Of a stretch of 16,075 nucleotides of DNA, positions 10,894 to 16,075 are shown in pieces (position 1 is the stretch's first letter; each line of letters starts with the position of its first letter). Source of the DNA: an uncultured Pseudomonadota bacterium. GTDB taxonomy: Bacteria; Pseudomonadota; Gammaproteobacteria; Burkholderiales; Usitatibacteraceae. Location: contig CAMPHL010000010.1 of assembly GCA_946885905.1 (NCBI GenBank), positions 1-16,075 on the forward strand, in the 5' to 3' direction. The notes under the pieces were generated by a model. It saw only the letters and a list, made by a program, of their open reading frames with translations. It searched no databases and was not told the DNA's origin. Both the position numbers and the translations under genes were made by a program.

Positions 10894-11709
10894 ATGCGCA
10901 TTGGACTGCTGGGAGGAGGTGTGATCGCGCGGCTGTTCCTCGAGGACTTCGCGCGCAACCCCGCGGAGGACGCGAGGGTCGTCGCCATCGCCGGGCGCAG
11001 CCCCGCGTCGCGAGGCTCGGCGCTCGCCCGCGAGTTCGGCATCCCGTTCGTGGTCGGCACGCCCGACCTCGTCGCCGCGGGCCCCGACCTTGTCATCGAA
11101 GCGGCCTCGCACGAAGCCGTGAGGGAGCATGCCGAAAGGCTCCTCGACCAGCGGATTTCGGTGATGCTGCTCTCGGGCGGGGCGCTCGCCGACGACAAGC
11201 TGCGCGAGCGCCTGGAGCACGCCGCGCGCGCCAACCGCGCCCTGCTCTACGTGCCCTCGGGCGGCATCGGTGGGCTCGACGCGCTCAAGGCCGCGTGCGC
11301 CGCCGGCGTGGACGAGGTGAGCATCGCGGTCACCAAGCCGCCCGCCGCATGGAAAGGCATTGCGTTCGTCGAGGCCCTCGGCCTCGACCTGGACGCACTC
11401 CCCGGCGAAACGGTCCTTTTCGAAGGAAGCGCGCGCGAAGGCGTGCCGCACTTTCCCGCCAACGTGAACATCGCGGCCGTGCTTTCGCTCGCGGGCATCG
11501 GCTTCGACCGCACGCGCCTGAAAGTCGTGTCCGATCCGTCACTGCGGTTCAATACGCACTTCATCCGCGTAAAAGGCCGCACCGGTACCATCGACGTTCG
11601 CTTCGAAAGCGTTCCCAGCCCCGACAACCCCAAGACCGCGCTGCTCGCCTGCTACAGTGCGCTCGCAGCCTACCGCCAGTTCACCTCACCCGTGCGCTAC
11701 GGGACCTAG
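10894..11709 (+). CDS. L-aspartate dehydrogenase-like protein
   Basis: A 271-aa NAD(P)-dependent L-aspartate dehydrogenase-family enzyme, catalysing oxidative deamination of aspartate to iminosuccinate (which hydrolyses to oxaloacetate) or the reverse. The N-terminal MRIGLLGGGVIARLF is a Rossmann dinucleotide motif. The middle has LLSGGALADDKL and YVPSGGIGGLDAL. The C-terminal half has the diagnostic FPANVNIAAVLSLAGIGFD, then VVSDPSLRFNTHFIRV, with His222 at the position of the catalytic His in characterised enzymes, then ESVPSPDNPKTALLA. The start is ATG 10894 with GGAAAAGAG upstream. A role in NAD synthesis (NadX) is possible, but no nadA or nadC is nearby; the neighbours are a carboxylate transporter and an FAH-family hydrolase, so a catabolic role is the alternative. 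Confidence 0.85.
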   Translation: MRIGLLGGGVIARLFLEDFARNPAEDARVVAIAGRSPASRGSALAREFGIPFVVGTPDLVAAGPDLVIEAASHEAVREHAERLLDQRISVMLLSGGALADDKLRERLEHAARANRALLYVPSGGIGGLDALKAACAAGVDEVSIAVTKPPAAWKGIAFVEALGLDLDALPGETVLFEGSAREGVPHFPANVNIAAVLSLAGIGFDRTRLKVVSDPSLRFNTHFIRVKGRTGTIDVRFESVPSPDNPKTALLACYSALAAYRQFTSPVRYGT

Positions 11710-11726
11710 CCTCCACAAGGACAAAC

Positions 11727-12416
11727 TTGAAATACGTGATCGACATCGGCGACCGCCCTTCCCTCCCCGTCGAGGGCAGCGACGCCCGCTTTCCCGTCGG
11801 CCGCATCTACTGCGTCGGCCGCAACTACGCCGACCATGCACGCGAGATGGGCCACGACCCCGACCGCGAGCCGCCGTTCTTCTTCATGAAGGCCGCGAAC
11901 TCCATCGTGCAGAGCGGCTCGACCATCGGCTACCCGGTGGGCACCAAGGACGTGCACCACGAGATCGAGATGGTCGTCGCGCTATCGAAGGGCGGGAAGG
12001 ACATCCCCATCGAAAAGGCGCTCGAGCACGTCTTCGGCTACGCGGTCGGCCTCGACATGACGCGCCGCGACATCCAGGGCGAGGCGAAGAAGATGGGCCG
12101 CCCGTGGGAAATGGGCAAGAGCTTCGACGAGTCCGCGCCGATCTCGACGCTCCAGCCGGCCTCGAAGGTGGGACACCCCGCCAAGGGCGCGATCTGGCTC
12201 AAGGTGAACGGGCAGGTGAAGCAGCAGGGTGACCTGGCGATGCAGATCTGGAGCGTGCCCGAGCAGATCAACTACCTTTCGAGCTTGATCACGCTCCAGC
12301 CGGGCGACCTCATCTTTTCCGGTACGCCCGCCGGCGTGGGCCCCGTCAAGGCGGGCGACAAGCTCGAGGGGCACGTGGACGGCGTAGGGGACCTGGCGGT
12401 CACCTACAGGGATTAG
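11727..12416 (+). CDS. Fumarylacetoacetate hydrolase-family protein
   Basis: A 229-aa FAH-superfamily protein with the single catalytic domain. Known members hydrolyse fumarylpyruvate or acylpyruvates, or decarboxylate or isomerise related oxo-acids, with a divalent metal. The sequence shows RIYCVGRNYADHAREMG at residues 28-44, FFFMKAANSIV, the metal-ligand region HHEIEMV, YAVGLDMTRRDIQ, EMGKSFDESAPIS and LQPGDLIFSGTPAGVGPV near the C-terminus. I chose TTG 11727 because it follows AAGGA by a few bases and gives MKYVIDIGDRPSLPVEGSDARFP, the usual family N-terminus; GTG 11736 would remove three residues. It lies 17 nt after the aspartate dehydrogenase gene, so the two are probably one operon. 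The sequence most resembles the fumarylpyruvate hydrolase branch, but the substrate is not determined. Confidence 0.9.
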   Translation: MKYVIDIGDRPSLPVEGSDARFPVGRIYCVGRNYADHAREMGHDPDREPPFFFMKAANSIVQSGSTIGYPVGTKDVHHEIEMVVALSKGGKDIPIEKALEHVFGYAVGLDMTRRDIQGEAKKMGRPWEMGKSFDESAPISTLQPASKVGHPAKGAIWLKVNGQVKQQGDLAMQIWSVPEQINYLSSLITLQPGDLIFSGTPAGVGPVKAGDKLEGHVDGVGDLAVTYRD

Positions 12417-12593
12417 GCGCCGCTCAGGTCGTTAAAACCTGAATCGCAAGAGGTCGCGGAGAAGAGCAGAGGGCCGCAGAGTAAACCCGATGCGTGTGTT
12501 CGAGCGAGGGCGAGGCGGGCTCGAAACTCTTGCCCGCTGCTGCCTGGCCATCGGTGTTCTGCGGCTCCGAGGTGAGCCGGTTGGAGCGGTCGG
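12417..12593. other. Non-coding gap between convergent genes
   Basis: No gene is seen in these 177 nt. TCAGGT/ACCTGA (12424-12429 and 12437-12442, 7-nt loop) and TTCGAGC/GCTCGAA (12499-12505 and 12519-12525, 13-nt loop) are two short hairpins that could end transcription from either side, though neither has a T-run. Between them is the 10-bp periodic repeat at 12445-12484, listed separately. The remainder shows nothing recognisable. Confidence 0.5.
12445..12484. repeat. Degenerate 10-bp tandem repeat
   Basis: Four units in exact 10-bp phase start at 12445, 12455, 12465 and 12475: CGCAAGAGGT, CGCGGAGAAG, AGCAGAGGGC, CGCAGAGTAA. They share a cGCrgAG-like core. The period matches the 10-bp units in the arms of the mdh-prpC spacer, though the unit sequence differs. 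It looks like a decayed dispersed intergenic repeat; function unknown. Confidence 0.5.
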
Positions 12594-13592
12594 CTAGAGG
12601 ATCTGCCTGCCCACCCACCAGGCTACGCCGGCGATGAATGCCGACGCGGGAATGGTGAAGATCCACGCCCAGACGATGTTGCCCGCCACGCCCCAGCGGA
12701 CCGCCGACACCTTGCGTGTCGAACCCACGCCCACGATCGCGCCCGTGATGGTGTGCGTGGTGGAAACGGGAACGCCAAGCCCGGTCGCGGTGAAGAGCAT
12801 GATCGCCCCTCCCGCCTCGGCACAGAAGCCGTGCACGGGCTTGAGCTTGGTGATCTTCTGGCCCATCGTCTTCACGATGCGCCAGCCGCCGAAGAAGGTC
12901 CCGAGGCCGATCGCGACGTAGCAGGCCACGATCACCCACGCGGGCACGTGGTCGTGCGCGCCCTCGATGTTGGCCGCGATGAGCAGCATCCAGATGATGC
13001 CGATGGTCTTCTGCGCGTCGTTGCCTCCGTGGCCCAGGCTGTAGGCGGCGGCCGAAAGCAGCTGCAGGCGCCGGAACCAGCGGTCGATGCGCGCCGGTGG
13101 AGTCCTGCGGAAGATCCAGGCAACGGCCACGAGCAGCAGGCCCCCGAGCACGAAGCCCATGATGGGCGAGAGGAAGATGAAGGCCACCGTCTTCACGATG
13201 CCCGCCGACACGAGCCCCGAGAAGCCCACCTTCACCACCGCCGCGCCGATGAGCCCGCCGATGAGCGCATGGGAGGAGGACGAGGGAAGGCCGAAGTACC
13301 ACGTGATCGCGTTCCAGCTGATCGCGCCGGCGAGCGCCCCGAACACCACGTAGTGGTCGATGATGGACGGGTCCACGATCCCCTTGCCCACCGTGGCGGC
13401 GACCTTGAGGTGGAAGATGAAGATCGCGACGAAGTTGAAGACGGCCGCGAAGGCCACGGCGTGGTGCGGGCGCAGCACGCCGGTGGAGACCACCGTGGCG
13501 ATCGAGTTGGCCGCGTCGTGCAGCCCGTTCATGAAGTCGAATGCCAATGCCAGGGCGACCAGGAAGATCAGGACGCCGAGGGTCATTTCCAT
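12594..13592 (-). CDS. Inorganic phosphate transporter, PiT family
   Basis: A 332-aa PiT-family permease, a low-affinity metal-phosphate/proton (or sodium) symporter of the cytoplasmic membrane. Two inverted family signatures are present: FMNGLHDAANSIATVVSTG (residues 20-38) and SLGHGGNDAQKTIGI (Asn191 in the GGND core). Other conserved parts are ITWYFGLPSSSSHALIGGLIG and GVPVSTTHTITGAIVGVG, the paired S-S-H and T-T-H segments of the two halves. The length suits the shorter bacterial PiT proteins that pair with DUF47 proteins. The start is ATG 13592; an in-frame ATG two codons later (13586) is also possible. It follows the DUF47 gene by 3 nt and is surely cotranscribed with it. Confidence 0.95.
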   Translation of the reverse strand: MEMTLGVLIFLVALALAFDFMNGLHDAANSIATVVSTGVLRPHHAVAFAAVFNFVAIFIFHLKVAATVGKGIVDPSIIDHYVVFGALAGAISWNAITWYFGLPSSSSHALIGGLIGAAVVKVGFSGLVSAGIVKTVAFIFLSPIMGFVLGGLLLVAVAWIFRRTPPARIDRWFRRLQLLSAAAYSLGHGGNDAQKTIGIIWMLLIAANIEGAHDHVPAWVIVACYVAIGLGTFFGGWRIVKTMGQKITKLKPVHGFCAEAGGAIMLFTATGLGVPVSTTHTITGAIVGVGSTRKVSAVRWGVAGNIVWAWIFTIPASAFIAGVAWWVGRQIL

Positions 13593-13595
13593 CCG

Positions 13596-14225
13596 TCAGG
13601 TGTTCTCGAGCGAGATGCCTTCGGACAGGTTGGCCACGTCGAGGCAGCGGTCGGTGATCGCCTCGAGCAGCTCGTAGATCGCCTTCATCTTGATGATCTC
13701 GCGCACGTCCTGCTCCTCGCGGAACAGGCGCGAGACCGCCGAGCGCATCACGCGGTCGGCGTCGGATTCGAGGCGGTCCAGCTCCTCGCAGATCCTGAGG
13801 ATGTCCTCGAACTTGTGGTTGTCCACGCCCAGCTGGAAGACCACGTCCTTCACGCGCTCGCAGCACTGAACGCCGATTTCCGCCAGGCGCGAGGTCTCGG
13901 GCGTGATCTTGCGGATGTCGTAGAGGGTCACCGTCTCGGCCGCGTCCTGGATGAGGTCGCAGATGTCGTCCATCGCGTTCACCAGCTGGTGGATCTGGTC
14001 GCGATCGAGCGGCGTGATGAAGGTCTTGTGGAGCAGCCGGATCGCATCGGCCGTGATGCGGTCGGCGGCGTGCTCCGCGTCGTCGATCATCCGCGCGTGG
14101 GTGTCGCGGTTGTCGAAGTCGCTCATCATCGCCTTCAACGCCCGGCCGGCACGGACTACCTGCTCGCCGTGGGCATTGAAGAGGTCGAAGAAGCGGCCTT
14201 CCTTGGGGAGCAAGCGTCCGAACAT
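13596..14225 (-). CDS. DUF47/PhoU-like phosphate transport accessory protein
   Basis: A 209-aa, all-helical DUF47 (PhoU-like) protein, a cytoplasmic partner or regulator of PiT permeases. It opens with MFGRLLPKEGRFFDLFNAHGEQV and contains HADRITADA-like helices (EHAADRITADAIRLLHKTF), ITPLDRDQIHQLVNAMDDICD and LYEL-type terminal helices (MKAIYELLEAITDRCLDVAN), all usual for the family; acidic DDICD/E-rich helices could bind metal as in PhoU. The start is ATG 14225; the frame is open further upstream but that extension has no family similarity and crosses the divergent promoter. It is the first gene of the DUF47-PiT operon. In other bacteria such proteins modulate the adjacent transporter; that role is inferred here. 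Confidence 0.93.
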   Translation of the reverse strand: MFGRLLPKEGRFFDLFNAHGEQVVRAGRALKAMMSDFDNRDTHARMIDDAEHAADRITADAIRLLHKTFITPLDRDQIHQLVNAMDDICDLIQDAAETVTLYDIRKITPETSRLAEIGVQCCERVKDVVFQLGVDNHKFEDILRICEELDRLESDADRVMRSAVSRLFREEQDVREIIKMKAIYELLEAITDRCLDVANLSEGISLENT

Positions 14226-14252
14226 GGCGCGCAGTGTACCCGATGGGGTTCG

Positions 14253-14281
14253 TATATAATGCGCCGCATGCGACCGACCAA
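14253..14281. promoter_or_regulatory. Overlapping divergent promoter, DUF47-PiT operon and MFS leader
   Basis: TATAAT at 14255-14260 is a consensus plus-strand -10 box; no good -35 is seen upstream. On the minus strand TATATA (14258-14253) has TTGGTC 17 nt upstream (14281-14276), a weak -35 at optimal spacing, and would start transcription near 14246, about 20 nt before the DUF47 ATG. The two -10 elements share bases, so the divergent units may compete for polymerase. No Pho box was recognised. Based on consensus matching only. Confidence 0.4.
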
Positions 14282-14348
14282 AGACATCGGAACCTCCTTC
14301 CGCCTCCCCGGCGGAGTGTCGGCGCGCTGCGTTCTCCGGAAGCACTGA
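14268..14348 (+). CDS. Possible 26-aa leader peptide upstream of MFS gene
   Basis: A short ORF, 26 codons plus TGA, encodes a basic peptide (MRPTKDIGTSFRLPGGVS then ARCVLRKH). If TATAAT 14255-14260 is used, transcription starts near 14267, one base before this ATG, so it could be translated as a leaderless message. A second in-frame ATG at 14259 lies within the -10 box and cannot be used by that promoter. The hairpin TCCGCC/GGCGGA (14300-14316) is inside the ORF. No known leader peptide is recognised and chance cannot be excluded in a GC-rich leader. Confidence 0.3.
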   Translation: MRPTKDIGTSFRLPGGVSARCVLRKH

Positions 14349-14430
14349 AGTCCCCCTCGCAGTCCTGATGCCCGCCGCGTTCCAAGCGCGACGGCGGCAT
14401 TGACGCAATCCATTCCGGAAGAAAAAGAAC
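14349..14430 (+). promoter_or_regulatory. 5' leader of MFS gene with hairpin
   Basis: The leader between the short ORF and the MFS start contains an imperfect stem: ATGCCCGCCGCG (14368-14379) faces CGCGACGGCGGCAT (14387-14400) across a loop of about 7 nt. No T-run follows, so this is not a standard terminator. GGAAG at 14417-14421, followed by AAAAAGAAC, serves as ribosome site for GTG 14431. No described riboswitch class was recognised. Confidence 0.35.
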
Positions 14431-15765
14431 GTGGATACCCTGCTCCAGTATTTCCAGGCCCTGCATCCGCGCCGGTGGTTCACCGGCCTGTGGCTGAACT
14501 CCGACTTCCGCAAGCTCTGGGGGTCGCTCACGATCGTCCACTTCGGCGGGCAGATCACGTTCCTCGCGCTTCCGCTCACGGCGGCGATCGCGCTGAACGC
14601 CTCGCCCTTCGAAGTCGGGGTGCTCACGGCGCTCGAGGCCTTGCCCTACCCGCTTTTCGGACTCTTCGCCGGCGTGATCGTGGACCGCACGCGCAAGCTG
14701 CCGATGATCATCGCGAGCGACGTGGGCCGTGGGCTTGCGCTCGGGGCGATTCCCGTTTGCGCGTGGCTGGGCTGCCTCAGCATGGGGCTGCTCTACGTCG
14801 TGGGCTTCATCGTGGGGATGCTCACCGTGATCGGCTGGCCGGCCTACCAGGTGTTCATGACGGAGCGCGTGGGCCGCGACAACCTGGTCGAGGCGAACGC
14901 GAAGATCGGCGTGTGCGATTCGGCCGCGCAGCTGATCGGGCCCGGCCTCGCGGGGGCGTTGATCCAGTGGCTCACCGCGCCGATCGCGATCCTCGTGGAT
15001 GCCTTCTCGTTCTTCCTTTCGGCGTGGCTGCTGCGCGGCATTCCGCCCAGGGAGAGCGACGTGCCCAAGGTGGTTTCGCGCTCGGTGAAGGAGGAGATCC
15101 GCGAGGGCCTGCTCGTGATCTGGCACAACCGGACGCTGCGCGCGCTCGTGTGGGCGATCGGTTTGTGGCAGGTGTTCCGCCACGCGTTCATCGCCATCGT
15201 CGTCCTGTACGCGGCGCGGGAGCTTTCTTTCTCCGCCGGGCACGTGGGGGTGCTTTTCATGACGGCGGGCCTGGGTTCGCTCGCCGCTGCCGGTGTCGTG
15301 GCTCCGCTCAACAAGCGCTACGGCATGGGCCCGGTAATGCTCGTGGGCCTCGGCGGGACCGGCGTCGCGTGGCTCATCATGGGCGCGGCCACGGGTCCCT
15401 TCTGGGTGGCGTCGCTCTTCTTTGGCGGCGGCCTCTTCCTGCTCGACCTGTCGGCGATGGTCTTCTTCATCAACTACCTGTCGCTTCGCCAGGGCTTGAC
15501 CCCCGACCGCCTCCTGGGCCGTGTGACGGCGACCATGATCTGCCTCACGGTTTCCACCGCGCCCCTGGGTGGCCTGCTGGGCGGCTGGGTCGCCGAGCAC
15601 CTGGGGCTGCGCGTGGCGATGATCATGGCGGGCGTGGGCGCCCTGCTGCTGGCCCCCTTGGTCACCTGGCTCTCCCCGATCGGCCGCCTGCGCGGGCTCC
15701 CCAAGGAGGCTCCAACCTCCACGCAGAGCGTGGCCGAGGAGATGGCAGGCCCCGGACCCGCCTAA
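14431..15765 (+). CDS. MFS transporter (MFS_3/EntS-like exporter)
   Basis: A 444-aa major facilitator with about 12 membrane helices, probably a proton-coupled exporter in the cytoplasmic membrane. The N-terminal WLNSDFRKLWGSLTIVHFGG and ALPYPLFGLFAGVIVDRTRK carry the helix 2-3 motif A (G.. D R..RK); the central SVKEEIREGLLVIWHNRTLRAL loop and GLTPDRLLGRVTATM are common in the MFS_3 (enterobactin exporter-like) group. The start is GTG 14431: an in-frame stop at 14401-14403 leaves no other start. The tail beyond the last helix (LPKEAPTSTQSVAEEMAGPGPA) looks cytoplasmic. It stands alone on its strand, divergent from the phosphate operon, with a long leader and a 3' palindrome. Substrate unknown; neighbouring genes give no siderophore or drug context. 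Confidence 0.9.
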   Translation: MDTLLQYFQALHPRRWFTGLWLNSDFRKLWGSLTIVHFGGQITFLALPLTAAIALNASPFEVGVLTALEALPYPLFGLFAGVIVDRTRKLPMIIASDVGRGLALGAIPVCAWLGCLSMGLLYVVGFIVGMLTVIGWPAYQVFMTERVGRDNLVEANAKIGVCDSAAQLIGPGLAGALIQWLTAPIAILVDAFSFFLSAWLLRGIPPRESDVPKVVSRSVKEEIREGLLVIWHNRTLRALVWAIGLWQVFRHAFIAIVVLYAARELSFSAGHVGVLFMTAGLGSLAAAGVVAPLNKRYGMGPVMLVGLGGTGVAWLIMGAATGPFWVASLFFGGGLFLLDLSAMVFFINYLSLRQGLTPDRLLGRVTATMICLTVSTAPLGGLLGGWVAEHLGLRVAMIMAGVGALLLAPLVTWLSPIGRLRGLPKEAPTSTQSVAEEMAGPGPA

Positions 15766-15766
15766 A

Positions 15767-15884
15767 CCAAACACCGAAGAACCGGGGCCAGGTACGGGAC
15801 AGGTACTTGTGCCAGGTCTCTCCTAGGGGGCCCTAGGAGAGACCTGGCACAAGTACCTGTCCCGTACCTGGCCCCGGTGTTTGG
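15767..15884. repeat. 48-bp perfect palindrome (REP/BIME-like), possible terminator
   Basis: Bases 15781-15828 and 15831-15878 are exact reverse complements (48 of 48) separated by only GG. An outer pair, CCAAACA (15767-15773) and TGTTTGG (15878-15884), extends the stem past a left-side bulge of about 7 nt. Each arm holds three AGGT units (AGGTAC at 15790 and 15801, AGGTCT at 15814). It starts one base after the MFS stop codon and is followed by the weak T-rich GTTTGGCTTT, so it may stop transcription. The structure resembles paired inverted REP units such as those mobilised by REP-associated tyrosine transposases; that identity is inferred, and no transposase is in the window. Confidence 0.85.
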
Positions 15885-15981
15885 CTTTCCTGAATCCGGG
15901 CGGGGACTTGGGTGCGTCGAACCTGTCATGAAGCCCCGGGAAACCCGATAATGGCCGCCGCCTTGGCCCTCGGAGAAGAAT
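15885..15981 (+). promoter_or_regulatory. Upstream region of the last gene, weak promoter
   Basis: This 97-nt gap contains GATAAT at 15947-15952, a five-of-six match to a -10 box, with only a poor -35 candidate (TGTCAT at 15923, 18 nt upstream). GGAG at 15972-15975 is a well-placed Shine-Dalgarno for the ATG at 15982. No other structure was seen. Confidence 0.35.
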
Positions 15982-16075
15982 ATGGAAGAGTCGGTCGCGC
16001 TGGTCGCGATCGTGGCGATGGTGGCGAGCTTCGGCCTGCCGCTCGCCTTGGTCGCGCTGGTCCTGTACTACAAGC
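15982..16075 (+). CDS. Small membrane protein, 3'-truncated by window edge
   Basis: Only the first 31 codons are present. The peptide begins MEESVALVAIVAMVASFGLP and continues LALVALVLYYK: a short acidic N-terminus then one long hydrophobic segment ending in Tyr-Tyr-Lys, i.e. a type I-like membrane anchor or uncleaved signal. The start is ATG 15982, with GGAG six to seven bases upstream. This resembles the N-terminus of small single-helix proteins of the DUF6249 type found in proteobacteria, but the fragment is too short to be sure. Another open frame from ATG 15951 overlaps it but lacks a ribosome site. Confidence 0.6.
   Translation, partial: MEESVALVAIVAMVASFGLPLALVALVLYYK

Noticed and set aside
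12424..12525. Rho-independent terminators after the FAH gene
   Set aside because: Both hairpins are short and neither is followed by a T-run on either strand, so they are noted only as possible structures.
14349..14430. Known riboswitch (yybP-ykoY, ykkC, M-box) upstream of the MFS gene
   Set aside because: I could not find the conserved core of any of these classes; only generic hairpins are visible.
12424..15774. A long open minus-strand frame spanning the phosphate operon and the MFS gene
   Set aside because: It runs out of frame through the PiT and DUF47 genes and antisense to the MFS gene, with no recognisable domain.
15781..15878. Assembly fold-back artefact
   Set aside because: Symmetry ends sharply at 48 bp with distinct unique sequence on each side, unlike a chimeric fold-back; it remains worth confirming with long reads.

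Overview
This GC-rich window, with 15 protein-coding genes (two of them cut by the window edges), looks chromosomal and most like a betaproteobacterium (Burkholderiales/Nitrosomonadales type). The assignment rests on the Mdh, PrpC, PrpD and AcnA sequences, on a Bug/TctC-type tricarboxylate transporter and on the mdh-prpC-prpD-acnA gene order. There is no rRNA or marker gene here to confirm it. I see no tRNA, rRNA, CRISPR array, phage gene or transposase.

Region 1 (1-7839, plus strand) is a central-carbon block: the 3' part of malate dehydrogenase, 2-methylcitrate synthase (prpC), 2-methylcitrate dehydratase (prpD), a small Gly/Trp-rich lipoprotein, aconitate hydratase A (acnA) and an EamA-family permease. 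PrpC condenses propionyl-CoA with oxaloacetate, PrpD dehydrates the product and an aconitase can rehydrate it, while Mdh supplies oxaloacetate. The block therefore covers most of the methylcitrate route; methylisocitrate lyase (PrpB) is not in the window. From prpD to the permease the genes are tightly packed (17 and 18 nt gaps, then a stop codon that overlaps a possible CTG start).

Region 2 (7880-10822, minus strand) is a tripartite tricarboxylate transporter operon, tctC-tctB-tctA. Diverging from it on the plus strand is Region 3 (10894-12416), an L-aspartate dehydrogenase-like gene followed by a fumarylacetoacetate hydrolase-family gene. Transporter and enzymes may form one organic-acid uptake and catabolism locus.

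Region 4 (12594-14225, minus strand) is a two-gene phosphate operon: a DUF47/PhoU-like protein and a PiT phosphate permease. It diverges from Region 5, an MFS exporter-like gene (14431-15765) preceded by a leader of about 165 nt with a possible 26-codon ORF and two hairpins. After the MFS gene come a 48-bp perfect inverted repeat and the first 31 codons of a small membrane protein that leaves the window.

The least ordinary content is between the genes. The mdh-prpC spacer is a nested inverted-repeat unit of about 148 bp. The prpC-prpD spacer holds seven six-base motifs at 15-bp spacing that switch orientation in the middle. The spacer after the FAH gene has a degenerate 10-bp periodic repeat. 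The 3' end of the MFS gene carries the near-perfect palindrome. No wholly new protein system is evident; the repeat architecture is the best lead.
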